A stretch of DNA of 64,000 bases from Mactra quadrangularis (lineage: Eukaryota > Mollusca > Bivalvia > Venerida > Mactridae). Numbering within the stretch: the first letter of the stretch is position 1; every line of letters starts with the position of its first letter. Under the pieces are notes generated by a model, which saw nothing but the letters and a program-made list of their open reading frames with translations, was not told where the DNA came from and searched no databases. The DNA lies in assembly GCA_025267735.1 (NCBI GenBank), contig CM046296.1:18688464-18752463 (forward strand), written 5' to 3'. Below are positions 19,801 to 31,541 of the stretch, in pieces. Made by a program: the position numbers and the translations under genes.

Positions 19801-22800
19801 ACTGTAACTGTTCGGGTCATGTGCAATTACATCTGAATTTTACGGCGCATTGGATGCAAGTCCTTTGATGAAATAAATTTAACAAGGATAAAATCATCAA
19901 TATACATTTTGTCAATGAGTACGATAATGGATAAAATGCTTGCAAAAAAATTTGTCCATGACTATATCGGGTTAAAATAATTTTGGAAAATCCTCTGTTT
20001 TGAAGTGGGTTTTTTTTGGGGGGGGAGGGGTGTCTTTTAAAAAACTTGTGCAATAAAATAGTGTGAACTATCATTGGAAAAGTCACACTATCTGTCAGAT
20101 AGTCCGGCTCTCATTTGACCCGAGCTTCCGGGTTTTGACGCACGAAAATCATTCAATATGCATTTTGGACGCTTGAGAAAATATTCCTGAGGGTCAATTA
20201 TGACTCGGGGCAATTTTCAGCCGTGCGTCGGTATTTTTAAAAAGTGTGGAAATTGCCGATTTTAATCTATCAAGCCCTTTGTTTGTCTCGTTGTGCAGTA
20301 ATTATGATGTATACAACTATAATCCCAGCAATCAATACGTCACGGCGACATCCTGATTATCGATCTATGTCAGACTGGATGTAGACTCGGGTCGTACGGG
20401 AGTTATGCGTCAATGATTGACAGCACGCGCGGCGTTTGAAGTCGAATTACACCTTAGTGCCATCATTTGAACGTTTGAGGGGTGGAGTATTTAATTAAAT
20501 TATACATTAACCCCGCTCTCGACCAATGAACGTTATCCAAAAATGCTCTCGCTGCGTTCATGTGTATCTAGCATGATGCAAACTGTTTCTAAGCCTAATG
20601 TACCTAAATAATCCAGGGCCATATGCATGTGTCTAAAAGTCAAAAGGGTGCTACCCTAAATTTCTAGTAATAGTGTTGACCATGATACAATTAGTAGCAC
20701 CCTGACTTGGATACTGGAGTATCAAACCCTTCCTAGGAAATAAAAATTAATGTAGATTTTTTTCTCTGTGGAGGTACAGTTTGAAGCACTATGAGAGCTA
20801 AGGGATAATTAAATCTATAAAATCTATTCAATAAAGAATAAAGGCTTATGATGGAAAAGTTTCATCATTTCACCAACGTGTAATCTGACAAGAACTGGAG
20901 AGATTAAGGAAAAATTCCTGAATAAAAAATGTTAATACAACATACTCTTTAAAATATACAATAACTGCATTTTACTTAAATATATTAATTATATAAATGG
21001 TAATTATTATACTATCAATTAATGTATTGAATATATTATTTGTACTTGTTGAAGTCATCAACATAATTAATGTTTGGAACATTTATCCCTTTTTCGTCAA
21101 AATAACTAGTTTGTGTGTAATAATGAATTCTGGTATTTAGATATAACACTTTGAATCTTAACATTTGTTTATTTTCTATCAAGATATAGATTATTTGTGC
21201 ATATAAAACACTTTCAACTATTTTCCAAAAAATAACCCCATTCACTTGACTACATTAACCTCTTTGTTAATTCAAGTAATCAAATGAAAAAAAAGAAATA
21301 TAATTTATCAAACAATTTATTCTTAATTATAACTGCAAATTTTAACGTTCACCATTAAACACCATCAGTACAGGTAAAATTAATTTCTAAGACATTCATG
21401 ATAAGCAGAAATTGGGTTTATATAAATTAATTTCTGTTCAGTTACTATATAAATCATAGATTAGCAGCAGGGTGTTCGTCCAACTTTTTAACTCGGGTCG
21501 ATAGCGCAATTGGTAGCGCGCCGGGATTCGGAATCTCGTGTCCCGAGGGGGGTACGTGTTCGAATCCCACCCGGGGAGGTTATACCCTTCCATGAAAATT
21601 TGACAATAATGTCGATTTTCCTCCATTGATAAGATAATATGGAGAAGTTTCCGGCCTTGTGGAAAGGTAGGTGAGTACTGGTTATAGACAAAGGTCCAGG
21701 AAAGCTAGGTTAGGTGCGCTGAACGCCGTGAAATGACCTAAAATGTGTTGATACAGCGTTAAATCCAATAAATAAATATGTCCAACTTTACTAAAAAATG
21801 TGTACTATGTAGCACACATAACAGATAACAATTACATAGTTTTAAATCTCATCTAGATTAGAGTTTTTTGACACGCAAACTAATTAAACAATGTGTTAGT
21901 CATATTGTAACAGTTCATAGCCTTGACTAATTACAACAGTAATCATAGTAATTAGTAATTTCAATCGTGCAATATTGAAAATGACTCAAGCAGATTTTTA
22001 TCGTGAAAAGAGTATGAAAAAACATGTAACCATCACCATTAATAATTTCTACGACCATTCTGCCTCCTTCCACTGATTCTAAATCATGTAGGGAAGTAGT
22101 CTGTCACTGACGAAGTATGCACCAAGTAGTTTGTTTACAGCTAAATCCAGAGATAAAGCCACTCCAGGAACAGTGATTAGGTAGACTGACCACTGTGATA
22201 TATCCTTTATAAGGTGTTGCTACAGCGTAAAACCCAACAAAAATTGAAAAAAAAAACACAATGAATACCCCAGTACTTTCAGTGCTTTGATTTATTATTT
22301 GGCTGCTGCAAGAAATTAACGAAAACAGGTATTTGTTTACGTTCTAAGATCAGGTGTCTATATACCTTGATTCTCTGAAAATGTAAGTGTTTTTGAACCC
22401 AGCCAAACACGTCATGCCAAACTATTTCAGAAAAAATGTATAAATATACGTATACGTACCTGGGAATGAAATATTCTTGAATTCTGAAGCATGAGCAATA
22501 ATCACCTGATTTCCTGGTCGATGTATAGTGTCATAGTAAACTAAAAATGTAAAAAGAAAAAATAACATTAACAGTGATCGAAGGTTGAAGGAAACACTAT
22601 ATTGTATCTCCATTGGAAAATAAAGGGAGTATCAATAGTGTTCGTTTATCTCTCGTAATGATGTTACAGCACCTTATTATAAATATATAGGCCTAATGGT
22701 CATATCGTTTCTATCATCTACGCTCAGTAGAGCCATAGCCTTGGGAAGTCTTTAGCCAGAACCTCATGTCCACTTTGGTCTCAGGGCTTAGACTTAAGTA

Positions 22801-25800
22801 CCGTAGACTCTAGTACGTTTTGGCGCTCAGTTCGGCATCAAAAGAACTTGGGACACTCTTTGGCCGCCAGAAGCTGGATACTATGCTCTTTGACTAGAGA
22901 TTTAAGAATGAATATTCGTGAATTATAGAACTTAGTATGTACGGCTACTTCACAAATCAGAGCATTTTAATACGCACATGTAATGTTAGAATAACTATTA
23001 ACTTGCAACCAGACTGTGTTGTACTGTTGGAAACTAGGTGTAAGCATACAGCCATATGCAGACAGGCTACGTGACACAGCAACTTGGCATAAACACGTCA
23101 TTCAAGTTGATTAACGCAATTAAAAGACTGTTAAAAAGCAGGCTGGTATTAATGACTACGTATGTTCAAAACATTGGGCAATCATCCAACAAGCGAAATA
23201 TACTATTACAATAAATGTATGATAATATTACTACGAGTATACCACTAAAAATCATTTTGTATGCTGTAAACAAGTTACATGCATAAGATCGTGTGAAGAA
23301 ACACGTACTGTGTTGCTGACTCGTTGCCAGTACAAATTAGCTAATGAAAAAATCTACATCTCTATAAATTTTTATTGTTATTAGGTACATTTGTACCCAT
23401 ATCTTAACGTGTAGATTATCATGAAAAGTGCTAGACTCATGGAAATTTGTTACAATTATTAACTTAATATCAGACTTTCGGAAAACATCGGCAAAGTCCT
23501 TCAACAATCGTGCATCAAATTATTATTGGTACGAGTGTAAGCCTAACAGTTTTTATAGAGACAAAAAAATAATTCGATATCCAAACTTAGTACAATACAA
23601 CCTCTCTTGAACAACACCCACTGGAAGGGACAAACGTGTGTTGCTATTCAGAGGTTGTTGTTCTGCAGATGTTAAAATCAATCAAGATTTGTCAAGAGAA
23701 GTATTAAAAGCTGTAGTTGAGCAGAGGATTTGCTCTGTAGAGGGCCGCTGTGCAGAGGTTACACTGTACTACATTCGATGTAGAAATACAGTATGTAAAT
23801 AAGGAGCGTGGAATATCGAGCTGGTTTGATATTTATTGTCAGTTTGATATTCGGATCATTTTGTGGAGTATCGAACGTCGAATTGATTCGATATTCAAAG
23901 TTCAATAATCGTATCATTTTTACGTATGTCGAACAGGTTCCATTTTCAAACTCAGATCCGAAATTTGCACGTTATGCAAGCCTTGAGCTGGTTCTACTTT
24001 CGATATTGAATATCGAAATTCCAATGTTGTGTTAAGTTAATAGAACAGTTTCATGGCAACGTTGAGGAGGCAAAACTATGACTTAAAGACACAATTTATC
24101 ATAATGACAAAATAGCGATGATTTCAGATTGATAGTCAAATTATTTGAAATTGATTTCTAAAGTAACAAGTAGGTGACTACTAGACTTGCAGGCTGAATA
24201 AAAAGAGATCGACTCCAGACGTGTATTTTGAATGAAGTGTTCAGACAACTAAATAAGACCGAAATAAGAAAGTTATCGACTATATTATTAGGTTTTATAG
24301 CTTTCTAATTGAACTAACTTACTCAACTTAGGCGACGAGCTATTATGTAACGAGAGGTTTTTTTTTGGTATATTTTGCAATACGAATACATTGTATTCAC
24401 ATGTATTTATTGCAGTAGTTAAGTATTGAATCCTCAAAATTTAAGAATCTTTATACGTAAAGAAAAATATATTCAATTTTTCAATGGTACACATTGTAAT
24501 AATTCAATCGTTTATTTAGCCCAGGGAATAATTGTTCTATAAACTATTCATCTAAAATACCTTATGTAAAACCACTAATATTTTAGTATAATGTACAAGT
24601 TTGATACTTCACATTTTGATGTCGTTTAATAATATCTGAACACACTGGCACAGTACATTATAAAATAAATATGGATTGCTAAAGTTGACATCTTTTGTAC
24701 TCAGCCAGCATTCAACTGGGGTCAAACTAGGGTCATAACACACATGTCTTATTTGTAAGGGGAAAACTCGAAACAAATGCATGATATAGTACATGTCCAC
24801 TGAGTACATGTACTGAGATCTATATTTTGAACGTTCATAAAATTAACCTTGATATAAACGAAACATCGACTACGTTGCATAATATTAGTCATAGCTTAGG
24901 GGAAGATTTTTCTAGGGAGGGGGAGCGAACTTTTTATGGGGTTCAAACTTTCGAACCACAACAACAACTTTTTGCAGAATAATGCAATATATTAATAATA
25001 AAAACTACATAGCCATTAAATCAATGTTAAGCACCGAGAAAATTTGCTACATGCTACTTAAAAATGCCTTACAGTCAAGAAATACGCATATGGACAAGTA
25101 CATTTTGGAAATTCCAGGGGGGGGGGGGGTCCGGACCCCCTAAACCCCCCCCCTCCGCTAGATCCGCCTATGTAGCTAGACTAGATACCTGTGCGCATCA
25201 ATCATTGACAGTAAAAAGTAAAATGTATAACATATTTGCTATAAAACAGTAGTACACTAACTCATCACAAATATTACAAAAACTCTTAAGTATATATTCA
25301 TATTACGTGTATATCATTTTCTACTCAGCAGCCATTTCGTTTCATTTTATTTAACTTATGAGCGTCATCATATAAGACATTCTATATCGTGCTTCGACAA
25401 ATATTCCTATTATTATAATAAAAATACAGAAGGAGAGATATTTTTTCGAAGAACGATGTAGAATGACAAGCTCATGTAAAGCCATCAGTCATACCTAATT
25501 ATTACATGTATATGCGTGAAAAATGTTTATTTATATAATTTCAATGAGTATATACAAACCCTAACATTAACAAAAGAGAATAGCTTGTATAGGGACCGAA
25601 CCATTCGGAACTCCTCGGCCATTCACTAGGAATAACTATAGGAATAATTATTCATTTAATGAATGGTTGAGGTGTTCCGAACAAGTGCGGAACCTGGCTG
25701 GGTATTAGACGCAGTGTAACATAGAGTATACATGAATTGCATTCATAAACATAGTTGAATCTAATGCACTTAGTTAAGAATAGTTTACATTGACATCAAA

Positions 25801-26390
25801 TATATACAGTTGACCAGCTGAAAAATTTATAAACGAAAATAAACCCTGTTTTGTCCTCTATTGTTTAATTTGGTGACCAGGGCATCATATTATCATATCA
25901 AAATTCTTACGATTATAAATATAATTATAACAATACAGTATAGACAAGGTTACTACTGAAATAGGTCGTCAGGAGTCGTCACTCTATAGATAATATAGTC
26001 CACAGGTGAATAACTATAATACAAATCTATATAATAAGAGCCGGTGCAACAATATTGTTTCTGCATATAATCGTAGACTTTTCTGAAACCGCGAAAATGA
26101 AGCAATGGTGTGGACATAATACATGCAAAATAAAGATGCACACTGTGACACGCAATGAAAAAAAATCGTCTATCAAAACGACAAATCACGAAGTAAGGGA
26201 ATGTTCAATTGCATGTTAATGCTTGATCTATTTAGGCCACGACATGCTTACAGCTTTTGAATAAAAGAAACACTAAACTCGTATACTTACATTGTAAGGC
26301 ATAGTCCGAATATTCACTGCCATCCATAGCAACGATGACCGTGTCACCGGTATCACTCTTCGTAGCAGGTATCTGAGAAATCTCCGTCAT
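16840..26390 (-). CDS. Universal stress protein (UspA-like), complete, four exons
   Basis: Exons (minus): 26390-26291, 22540-22460, 17598-17483, 17118-16840; 576 nt, 191 residues plus stop. All junctions are GT-AG with matching phases. USPs are small alpha/beta cytosolic proteins that bind ATP and act in stress tolerance; molluscs have many copies. The strand-1 motif VIVAMDGSEYSD (residues 18-29) carries the conserved Asp23. The C-terminal ATP loop is G-x2-G-x9-G-S at residues 130-144 (GCRGKGSVRRTFTGSV), preceded by ADFIVVG and followed by HSHIPVMVAR, all typical of the ATP-binding class. Length is above the usual 140-160 because of a histidine-rich tail: 9 His between residues 162 and 183, then a charged KHEEKTEKSS end. 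Start chosen as the first in-frame ATG, with a stop-rich 5' flank. Introns are 3.9, 4.9 and 0.36 kb and hold SINEs, MITEs and a CpG-rich segment. Confidence 0.93.
17655..17740. mobile_element. Palindromic mini-MITE, family D
   Basis: About 85-bp hairpin: arms ggctgcctgcacgttcctga / ggccacctgtggttc and atcaaaaacactatatata / tgtatatacagtgtttttgat. Lies in the second USP intron. Confidence 0.65.
19474..19499. repeat. 26-bp palindrome with paired SOX-like sites
   Basis: GTATTCATTG-TGTTAA-CAATGAATAC: perfect 10-bp arms around a 6-base centre. Each arm has the SOX-type core CATTG(T)/(A)CAATG. Lies in the second USP intron. Function is not shown. Confidence 0.5.
20090..20590. other. CpG-rich 500-bp segment in a USP intron
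   Basis: CpG dinucleotides are much denser here than in the surrounding AT-rich intron (for example gacgcacg, gccgtgcgtcgg, gtcgtacggg, agcacgcgcggcg). No open frame of note. It begins at the near-palindrome ACTATCTGTCAGATAGT (about 20087). It could be a young or unmethylated insertion, an internal promoter or an enhancer. Confidence 0.4.
21488..21779 (+). mobile_element. tRNA-derived SINE, family 2, with target duplication
   Basis: Head with A box TAGCGCAATTGGTAGCGC and B box GTTCGAATCCC (about 21503-21575), a body with 'ttataccctt' and 'aatttgacaataatgtcg', and a tail 'aaatgacctaaaatgtgttg' ending in an A-rich run. The direct repeat gtccaacttt flanks it at 21478-21487 and 21780-21789. Located in the second USP intron. 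A long insert between anticodon arm and B box and the attached body argue against a working tRNA gene. Confidence 0.85.
22020..22246 (+). mobile_element. SINE family 1, headless copy
   Basis: Forward-orientation body: 'atttctacgaccattctgcctcc', 'tctgtcactgacgaagtatg', 'agctaaatccagagat' and the tail 'gttgctacagcgtaaaacccaac' plus A-run. The tRNA head is absent. It ends about 210 bp from the USP exon at 22460. Confidence 0.75.
23591..23773. mobile_element. MITE family B, copy 2 (USP first intron)
   Basis: Inverted ends tacaatacaacctctcttg / gtgcagaggttacactgta, with the interior 'gagcagaggatttgctctgtagaggg' matching copy 1 at 15945. Confidence 0.7.
24897..25178 (+). repeat. 'GCAGATCC' family dispersed repeat, copy 2
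   Basis: Shares G-rich tracts and 'ttttgcagaataatgcaa' with 7265-7420 and ends in a G12 run (about 25120) followed by ggtccggaccccctaaa and 'ctccgctagatccgcctatg'. The latter resembles the transposon ends near 63130-63165. Confidence 0.5.
25578..25692. mobile_element. Hairpin MITE, family C
   Basis: The left arm (cattcggaactcctcggcca) is the inverse of the right arm (ggttgaggtgttccgaac), about 22 bp, enclosing a short AT-rich loop. A single arm also occurs at 9170. Confidence 0.6.
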
Positions 26391-26602
26391 TTTTAACCAA
26401 AAAATTAACCAAAATCTTCTATCTCATAAACTATATGAAAGCTATCTTAAACAGTATAAGACTGTGTGTACACACTGTATAGCCAGCAGTATTTAACCCT
26501 ATTTTATGTGAGTAATAACAATACAAAGTTTAAAAATATTTACACGAGCGGTTATTGACAGACTAAAGAGAGAGAATGAAGTGGGCGAATACTTCAAGTG
26601 TG

Positions 26603-26610
26603 CTTATATA
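26603..26610 (-). promoter_or_regulatory. Candidate TATA box of the USP gene
   Basis: TATATAAG on the minus strand, 213 bp upstream of the USP start codon. It would allow a 5' leader of about 180 bases. Confidence 0.4.
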
Positions 26611-27006
26611 TAACGTTCATTTATCTTTACAACTTGTAAACAGTAAATACTGCCACGTACTCTATAACAGCCTTCACATAGTCTGTAATAATGTCACTGT
26701 GTTCACTAAAATATAAATACTACAGTATTGATCATAGTTAGCCTTCTATATAATTAGGTCTTTAGACTCTACACTGAACATGTTTCAAAATAGAATCAGT
26801 AGTGTAGCTCCAACTGGACAGCACACTAACGCGGAGGCACGTTTTTTTCAATCTAAAAACGTAGCCTCGCGATCCGCGCATGGCATAAACAGAGATTTAT
26901 AACTATTATTACCATAGTGATGCTTTCTGTATAATATATACGGTAACGTTCTACTGTTAGAACCATCAACATCGCTGGTTGACTCCTTAGCAGAAAGGAC
27001 TTAATA

Positions 27007-28699
27007 CAGTGCCATCCATAAATACCTTTACACATCATAAAATTTTACATATGTATAAAATAACTAAGATTTTAGCATTTACATCAAGTTTTAATGCAAG
27101 AATACTTTAGGTAGATATGAAATAGATACAAAAATAATAAAATGTGGATGTTATGATATTAATTTTCAAAAATATACAGTCAGATTTCATTTTCAGTGTA
27201 TAATCCCACAAAAGCTAAATCTCAAACACTGGTATTTAGTACTTGGTATATCCACCATTTGAATTTATCACGGCTTGAATTCTCTTTGGCATTGATTTAA
27301 TAAGTTTCTCACACCTTTCCACATTAATGTTCTGCCATATTTCCTGAATGTCTGCTTCAAGTAGATCCAAATTGCTAGGATTGCGACGTTTCAGGGCACA
27401 TTTGATGTCAAACCATAAATTTTCAATCGGGTTCAAATCTGGTGACTGAGGTGGCCAGTTCAAACATCTTACATCATGCTCAAGCTTCCATTGTTTCACT
27501 ATGTTCGCTCTGTGGCATGGCGCTCCATCATCTTGGTACCAAAACTCATTTCCATATCCTAGGAGATGAGCTGACGGCATGGCACAGTCTCTTAAAATGT
27601 CAATGTAGCCAAGTCCATTGAGTCTTCCAGACACTTTGCTAAGAATACCAGTTCCTCTATAGGACATACAACCCCACATCATCACATTACCTCCGTGAAA
27701 CTTAACAGTCGGCACAACACAATCTGGTCTGAGAACTTCATCTGGTCGTCTGCGAACATAAACTGGTCCATCACTTTGAAAGAGATTAAATTTACTTTCA
27801 TCAGTCCATAAAACACATGACCAGTCAACCCAAGTCCAATCCTGGTGAGCCATGGCGAAATCTAGACGCAGTCTGCGGTGTCTTGGTGTCAGAAGAGGTT
27901 TCTTAACAGCTTTATGGCCATTGAGATGAACCTCCTGTAATCGTCTCCTAATCGTAGTAGCAGACCTGTTAGTACCTGATGCTTCCCAGGCGTTGCGAAG
28001 TTCAGGTACTGTCAGTTTTCTGTTGGCTAGGCATGCCCGCACCAAAGTTCGATCCTCCCGTGGTGTGGTTGACCTGCTTCTGCCTGGTTTGGGGAGATCA
28101 TCATCATTTCCAGTGATACTGAACCGCTCCAGTGCCTTGTAAACAGAAGGTCTGAAAGAAAAAAAAACACATCCTCAGTTACTTTACACTTAGCAATAGT
28201 TAGCAAATTTAGCAAAGTGACTAATTTCAACTAAGTAAAATCAGAAAAGAAATTGCAATTGTCTTACCTTGAACATCCAAGTCTTTGGGCGATGGAGGTC
28301 ACTGGCATTCCTTGCTCGTGGTAGATTCTGCATCTTGCTCGCTGATCTTGACTTAAACGATTCATACTTGCTGATGATTTATTGTAGTTATGCTTCCCTC
28401 TACATAGCAGCCACTTATAACAATTAGCATGGCAAAAAAATCATCTCAAAAATGTATTTGTACGCATTTTTACAAATGAAACACATTAAAAATGAAATTG
28501 CGGTTGATGATGTTTTTTTGGTTATTTCACAAAAGTTTAAGTGGACATAAAAACAGATAACAATATAAAAGGGAAGTAATACAGGATATTCACAACTTTG
28601 AAATGAAAACTATCTGGAAACATTTTGAAACAAAATAAACAGTTTTTTGATATTTTTTTCGAATTTGTCATAGTGTAAAGGTATTTATGGATGGCACTG
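27007..28699 (-). mobile_element. Full-length Tc1-type transposon, 1,693 bp
   Basis: Perfect 27-bp terminal inverted repeats at 27007-27033 and 28673-28699 (outer bases CAGTGCCATCC), flanked by the TA duplication at 27005-27006 and 28700-28701. It encloses one transposase on the minus strand. The element lies 615 bp upstream of the USP start codon, in the same orientation. Confidence 0.95.
27236..28365 (-). CDS. Tc1 transposase (DD34E), intact, one 116-bp intron
   Basis: Exons (minus): 28365-28268 and 28151-27236; 1,014 nt, 337 residues plus stop, within the usual 330-350 for Tc1. It cuts the element out and inserts it at TA sites in the nucleus. The N-terminus (residues 1 to about 110) is a paired-type helix-turn-helix pair (SQDQRARCRIYHEQG..SIAQRLGCSRPSVYKAL, then LTVPELRNAWE..SATTIRRRL). 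The catalytic triad is Asp150 (LWTDESKF), Asp241 (QDDGAPCH) and Glu276 (PDLNPIENLW), with 34 residues between the last two. No stop or frameshift. The reading frame crosses the gap at 28152-28267 only if it is removed: donor AAG|GTAAGA, acceptor tttctttcag|A, phase 2, joining GCS-R-PSVY inside the first helix-turn-helix. Without splicing no open frame contains both halves. Most Tc1 transposases have no intron. Confidence 0.93.
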
Positions 28700-28701
28700 T
28701 A

Positions 28702-29540
28702 TAAGGACATTTTTCCAATATTAAGCATTTGACACTTAAAAACGTAAAAACTAAAAAGTCACATAACTTTGCAATAACCAACAATGGTCTCTATATTGGA
28801 ACTTTACTGTATTGTCATTATGATACAGTTGTTTGGCGAAAAAAATGGACAGATATTATCTAATAACAATTTTATGCTATTTGCCTCTAAATCTTCGTTT
28901 GCCGCATGAAACTCATTCTTTTATTGCATTAACCTTCTATACATTCAATCAATATGCCTTATAAGGTTTGTGATGTATTTTCCAATTATTTAGGTCTGTA
29001 TATAATCCATACGGACGATCTCTTCATTATAGAAAAGTAAAGCCTAAAAGTATATGGCCTGTTTCTTTTTTATCGTTTAGAAAAAAATAGATTTTGCTTG
29101 ACTGGTGTAAACAAGTTTATTTAACTGTCTGCTAAATTTCAATATCAACCGACCTGCCAGCAAATCTGTCAATCAAACTTGTATCTTTAACAATAGATTT
29201 CTGTGCAATTAAGAGACTAAATACGCTAATTTTTGTGTTTTTAAAGGGGGTCTCTTACAATAGTTCATGAGAATTAAGAATAGAGTTTGTCCTTGAATTT
29301 TATAAACTAGGACGTTGATCAGCTTAAAATGATAAAGGTAGGATACAGGTAAATCATTGAACTGTCAGTAAGTGATATGTATGAGTCACTACATTGTTTA
29401 TATACACTGTGTAGATTACAATTTATACACGACTTGGAAACAATAAATGGACATAACCAACCATATCTAACTGTGTGACATTTCTATTTTATAAGAAATA
29501 GAACTGAAGCGTATTCAGTTACCCCAAACGTTCAGAAACG
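28702..29540. other. Gene-free stretch, 28702-29540
   Basis: AT-rich sequence without coding-like frames or recognised repeats. Confidence 0.4.
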
Positions 29541-29544
29541 TTAG

Positions 29545-29675
29545 GGTCGGGACAATTTAACCCAAAGACAACTCAACCCAAGAAACTCTATACCTCAATA
29601 ACGGTTTGAGATTTCACAACTTTGGGTTGAGTTATCCATGGGTTGAGTTGTCTATGGGTTGAGTTATCCCGTACC
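29545..29675. mobile_element. Palindromic MITE with 16-bp minisatellite arm
   Basis: The right arm holds three 16-bp units of the TGGGTTGAGTTATCCA type (29623-29670). The left arm (29549-29581) is the inverse (acaactcaaccca and relatives), about 25 of 32 positions matching. Confidence 0.6.
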
Positions 29676-29716
29676 TGTAACTTTCACTAACAGTTGTTAC
29701 TGAACATGTGGCTGCT

Positions 29717-30000
29717 GTTGTTGCAGTTGAATCTAACGCCATTGCAACAGATTGTATAAGCCATAGCATAGTCAGAAGTCTACTTAATCTCTATAATTCT
29801 GAAGGTCAAACCTTTTGATTTAGCTGTAAGCAAGTTACTAGACACATACCTCTGTCTGTGACTGACAACTGCCTACATGAGTAGTATGAAAGAGAGAAAG
29901 GTTGGAGAAATTATTTTAAGACCAAGCTCAACTGGGAATCAAACATACCATCTCTCTATCAGTAAACTTAAGGGCTGCCGACTGAGCTAGCCAGGCACAC
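29717..30000 (-). mobile_element. SINE family 1, old full-length copy
   Basis: Reads from the tail (tctaacgccattgcaaca) to the tRNA head (TAGCTCAGTCGGCAGC on the minus strand). Many mismatches relative to the copies at 36854 and 58250. Confidence 0.75.
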
Positions 30001-30443
30001 AGTGTTAGTCAATGGTAGCTTATGATATCACAAACCTATATTAATTCTAATAATATTATACAATTGTATCTGTAGGTCAGTGATAGTATGAAATAAACAG
30101 TCAGTTCAACTATCTAAAAATACTGCATGGATCTTACAATCTGCATTAGTTAAACTTAGGTTATTGAAGTGTTACCAAAGCTAGAATTGTTTTAAGATCA
30201 GCCATCTTTTATTTTTATCATATGATAAATCTTAAACACAAATCTTTCAAAAAAATAAAAACAAACAAAAGATAAATTTCTTACACTTTTATTTTCTTTA
30301 ATATTCAAAGAGACGTTTACAAGAAACAGCAGTTTGAAAATACAATCAAAATATGAAATCAATGTGATAACATGGTAGAATAGAAGATCACCTTTGTACC
30401 AACACTTATGAATATATTACACTACAGTTTAACATTGTATTAC

Positions 30444-30456
30444 AGGTCAGAGGTCA
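30444..30456 (+). promoter_or_regulatory. Perfect DR1 nuclear-receptor half-site pair
   Basis: AGGTCA-G-AGGTCA, a direct repeat spaced by one base, the consensus for RXR/PPAR/HNF4-type receptors. No gene start is near. Confidence 0.35.
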
Positions 30457-30779
30457 AAATTAAGAAAAAAACATTCCCGAAAGTCTAGAAATAAATAAAA
30501 TGGATACCATTTAATAGCTGTTGGATTATATTTTAATGTTTTTTTTCTGCCTCTATAATCTTAAGCTGGCTTGGTGGCTACATTTATTTTGCAATGAAAT
30601 ATCAAGATGTAGCAACATTCTAATCTTAAGGAATGGGCTCCAAAACAATTACCGAAAAGCACACAGTAATGATTAAAAAGGTCTTAATACTTAAGTAGTG
30701 AAGTTTTTTTTCTGCTGGAAATTCTAATCAACTTGAGTTTATCTTCAAATCCATTACTCTAATAAAATCATGTAATCAT

Positions 30780-30866
30780 AAGCCACCTGCACTGTTCCTA
30801 GTCAAACACACTACATATGTATAAAATATAGTGTTTTTGACTTGGAACCACACAGGCTGCCTATGT
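30780..30866. mobile_element. Palindromic mini-MITE, family D
   Basis: Arms ccacctgcactgttcctag / ttggaaccacacaggctgcc and gtcaaacacactacatat / atatagtgtttttgac. Same family as 17655 and the outer element at 45127. Confidence 0.65.
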
Positions 30867-31089
30867 ATAAATTGGTTATCAACTGGAGTGAAATATATTC
30901 AAAATGCAAAATACAAAGTATTTGAAAAATGATATACAGTGAAATGAAAGCAGAAATAATATAAAGAAATGTATAATACACTTTTCAAACTTGAAGCATT
31001 CATTTATCAATACTTTGACATAATACATACATTGTGTTAATTCTTAACAATTTTACAGTAAAATACAATTTTACTGTTTTCAATACATG

Positions 31090-31318
31090 TATTGTTAAAA
31101 TTCATTCAACTGTCACTGTGGCTTACATCAACCCCACTGATTCAAATTGTTTATATTTGTTAAATAACCCCCATACATAAATATGGATATCCATTTTTTA
31201 CCAATAGCTAATACAGAGTAACTAGTATTTATGTACGGGGATAACTGAACAAATATCAAGTTTTTAAATCAGTGGGGTTAATGTATGTGCTACTGATAGT
31301 TAAATAAAATTTAACAAT
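31090..31318. mobile_element. Palindromic MITE, family A, copy 3
   Basis: Best-preserved arms of the family: 'tcaactgtcactgtggcttacatcaaccccactgattcaaa' against 'tttaaatcagtggggttaatgtatgtgctactgatagttaaataaaattt'. Confidence 0.8.
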
Positions 31319-31404
31319 AACTACAAAAAACCCAACAATGATTTACAATAGTCACCCATTTAATGAAGTAGTAAGTTTCCTTCAACCGTTAGATGCCTTA
31401 ATTT

Positions 31405-31541
31405 TTAAGTCATATGACATGAAGGAGATCACATAACCAAAGGATGGTTACATGACATGAAGAAAGTCACATGACCAAAGAATGGTCACATGACATGAAG
31501 AAAGTCACATGACCAAAGAATGGTCACATGACATGAGGAAC
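31405..31541. repeat. 38-bp tandem repeat with E-box/M-box cores
   Basis: The landmark atgacatga recurs at 31413, 31451, 31489 and 31527 with exact 38-bp spacing. Each unit has TCACATGAC-type sequence, a match to the MITF/TFE-family M-box core TCACATGA. Confidence 0.85.

Noticed and set aside
21495..21575. tRNA gene at the family-2 SINE head (A and B boxes present)
   Set aside because: It is followed by a SINE body, tail, A-run and target duplication, and a second copy exists at 47626. The spacing between anticodon arm and B box does not fit a working tRNA. The same applies to the heads at 1900-1975, 37090-37157 and 58490-58552.
23808..24035. Hydrophobic 75-codon frame (+)
   Set aside because: Lies in a USP intron on the opposite strand, made of repeated TCGATATTC-type blocks, with no family match.
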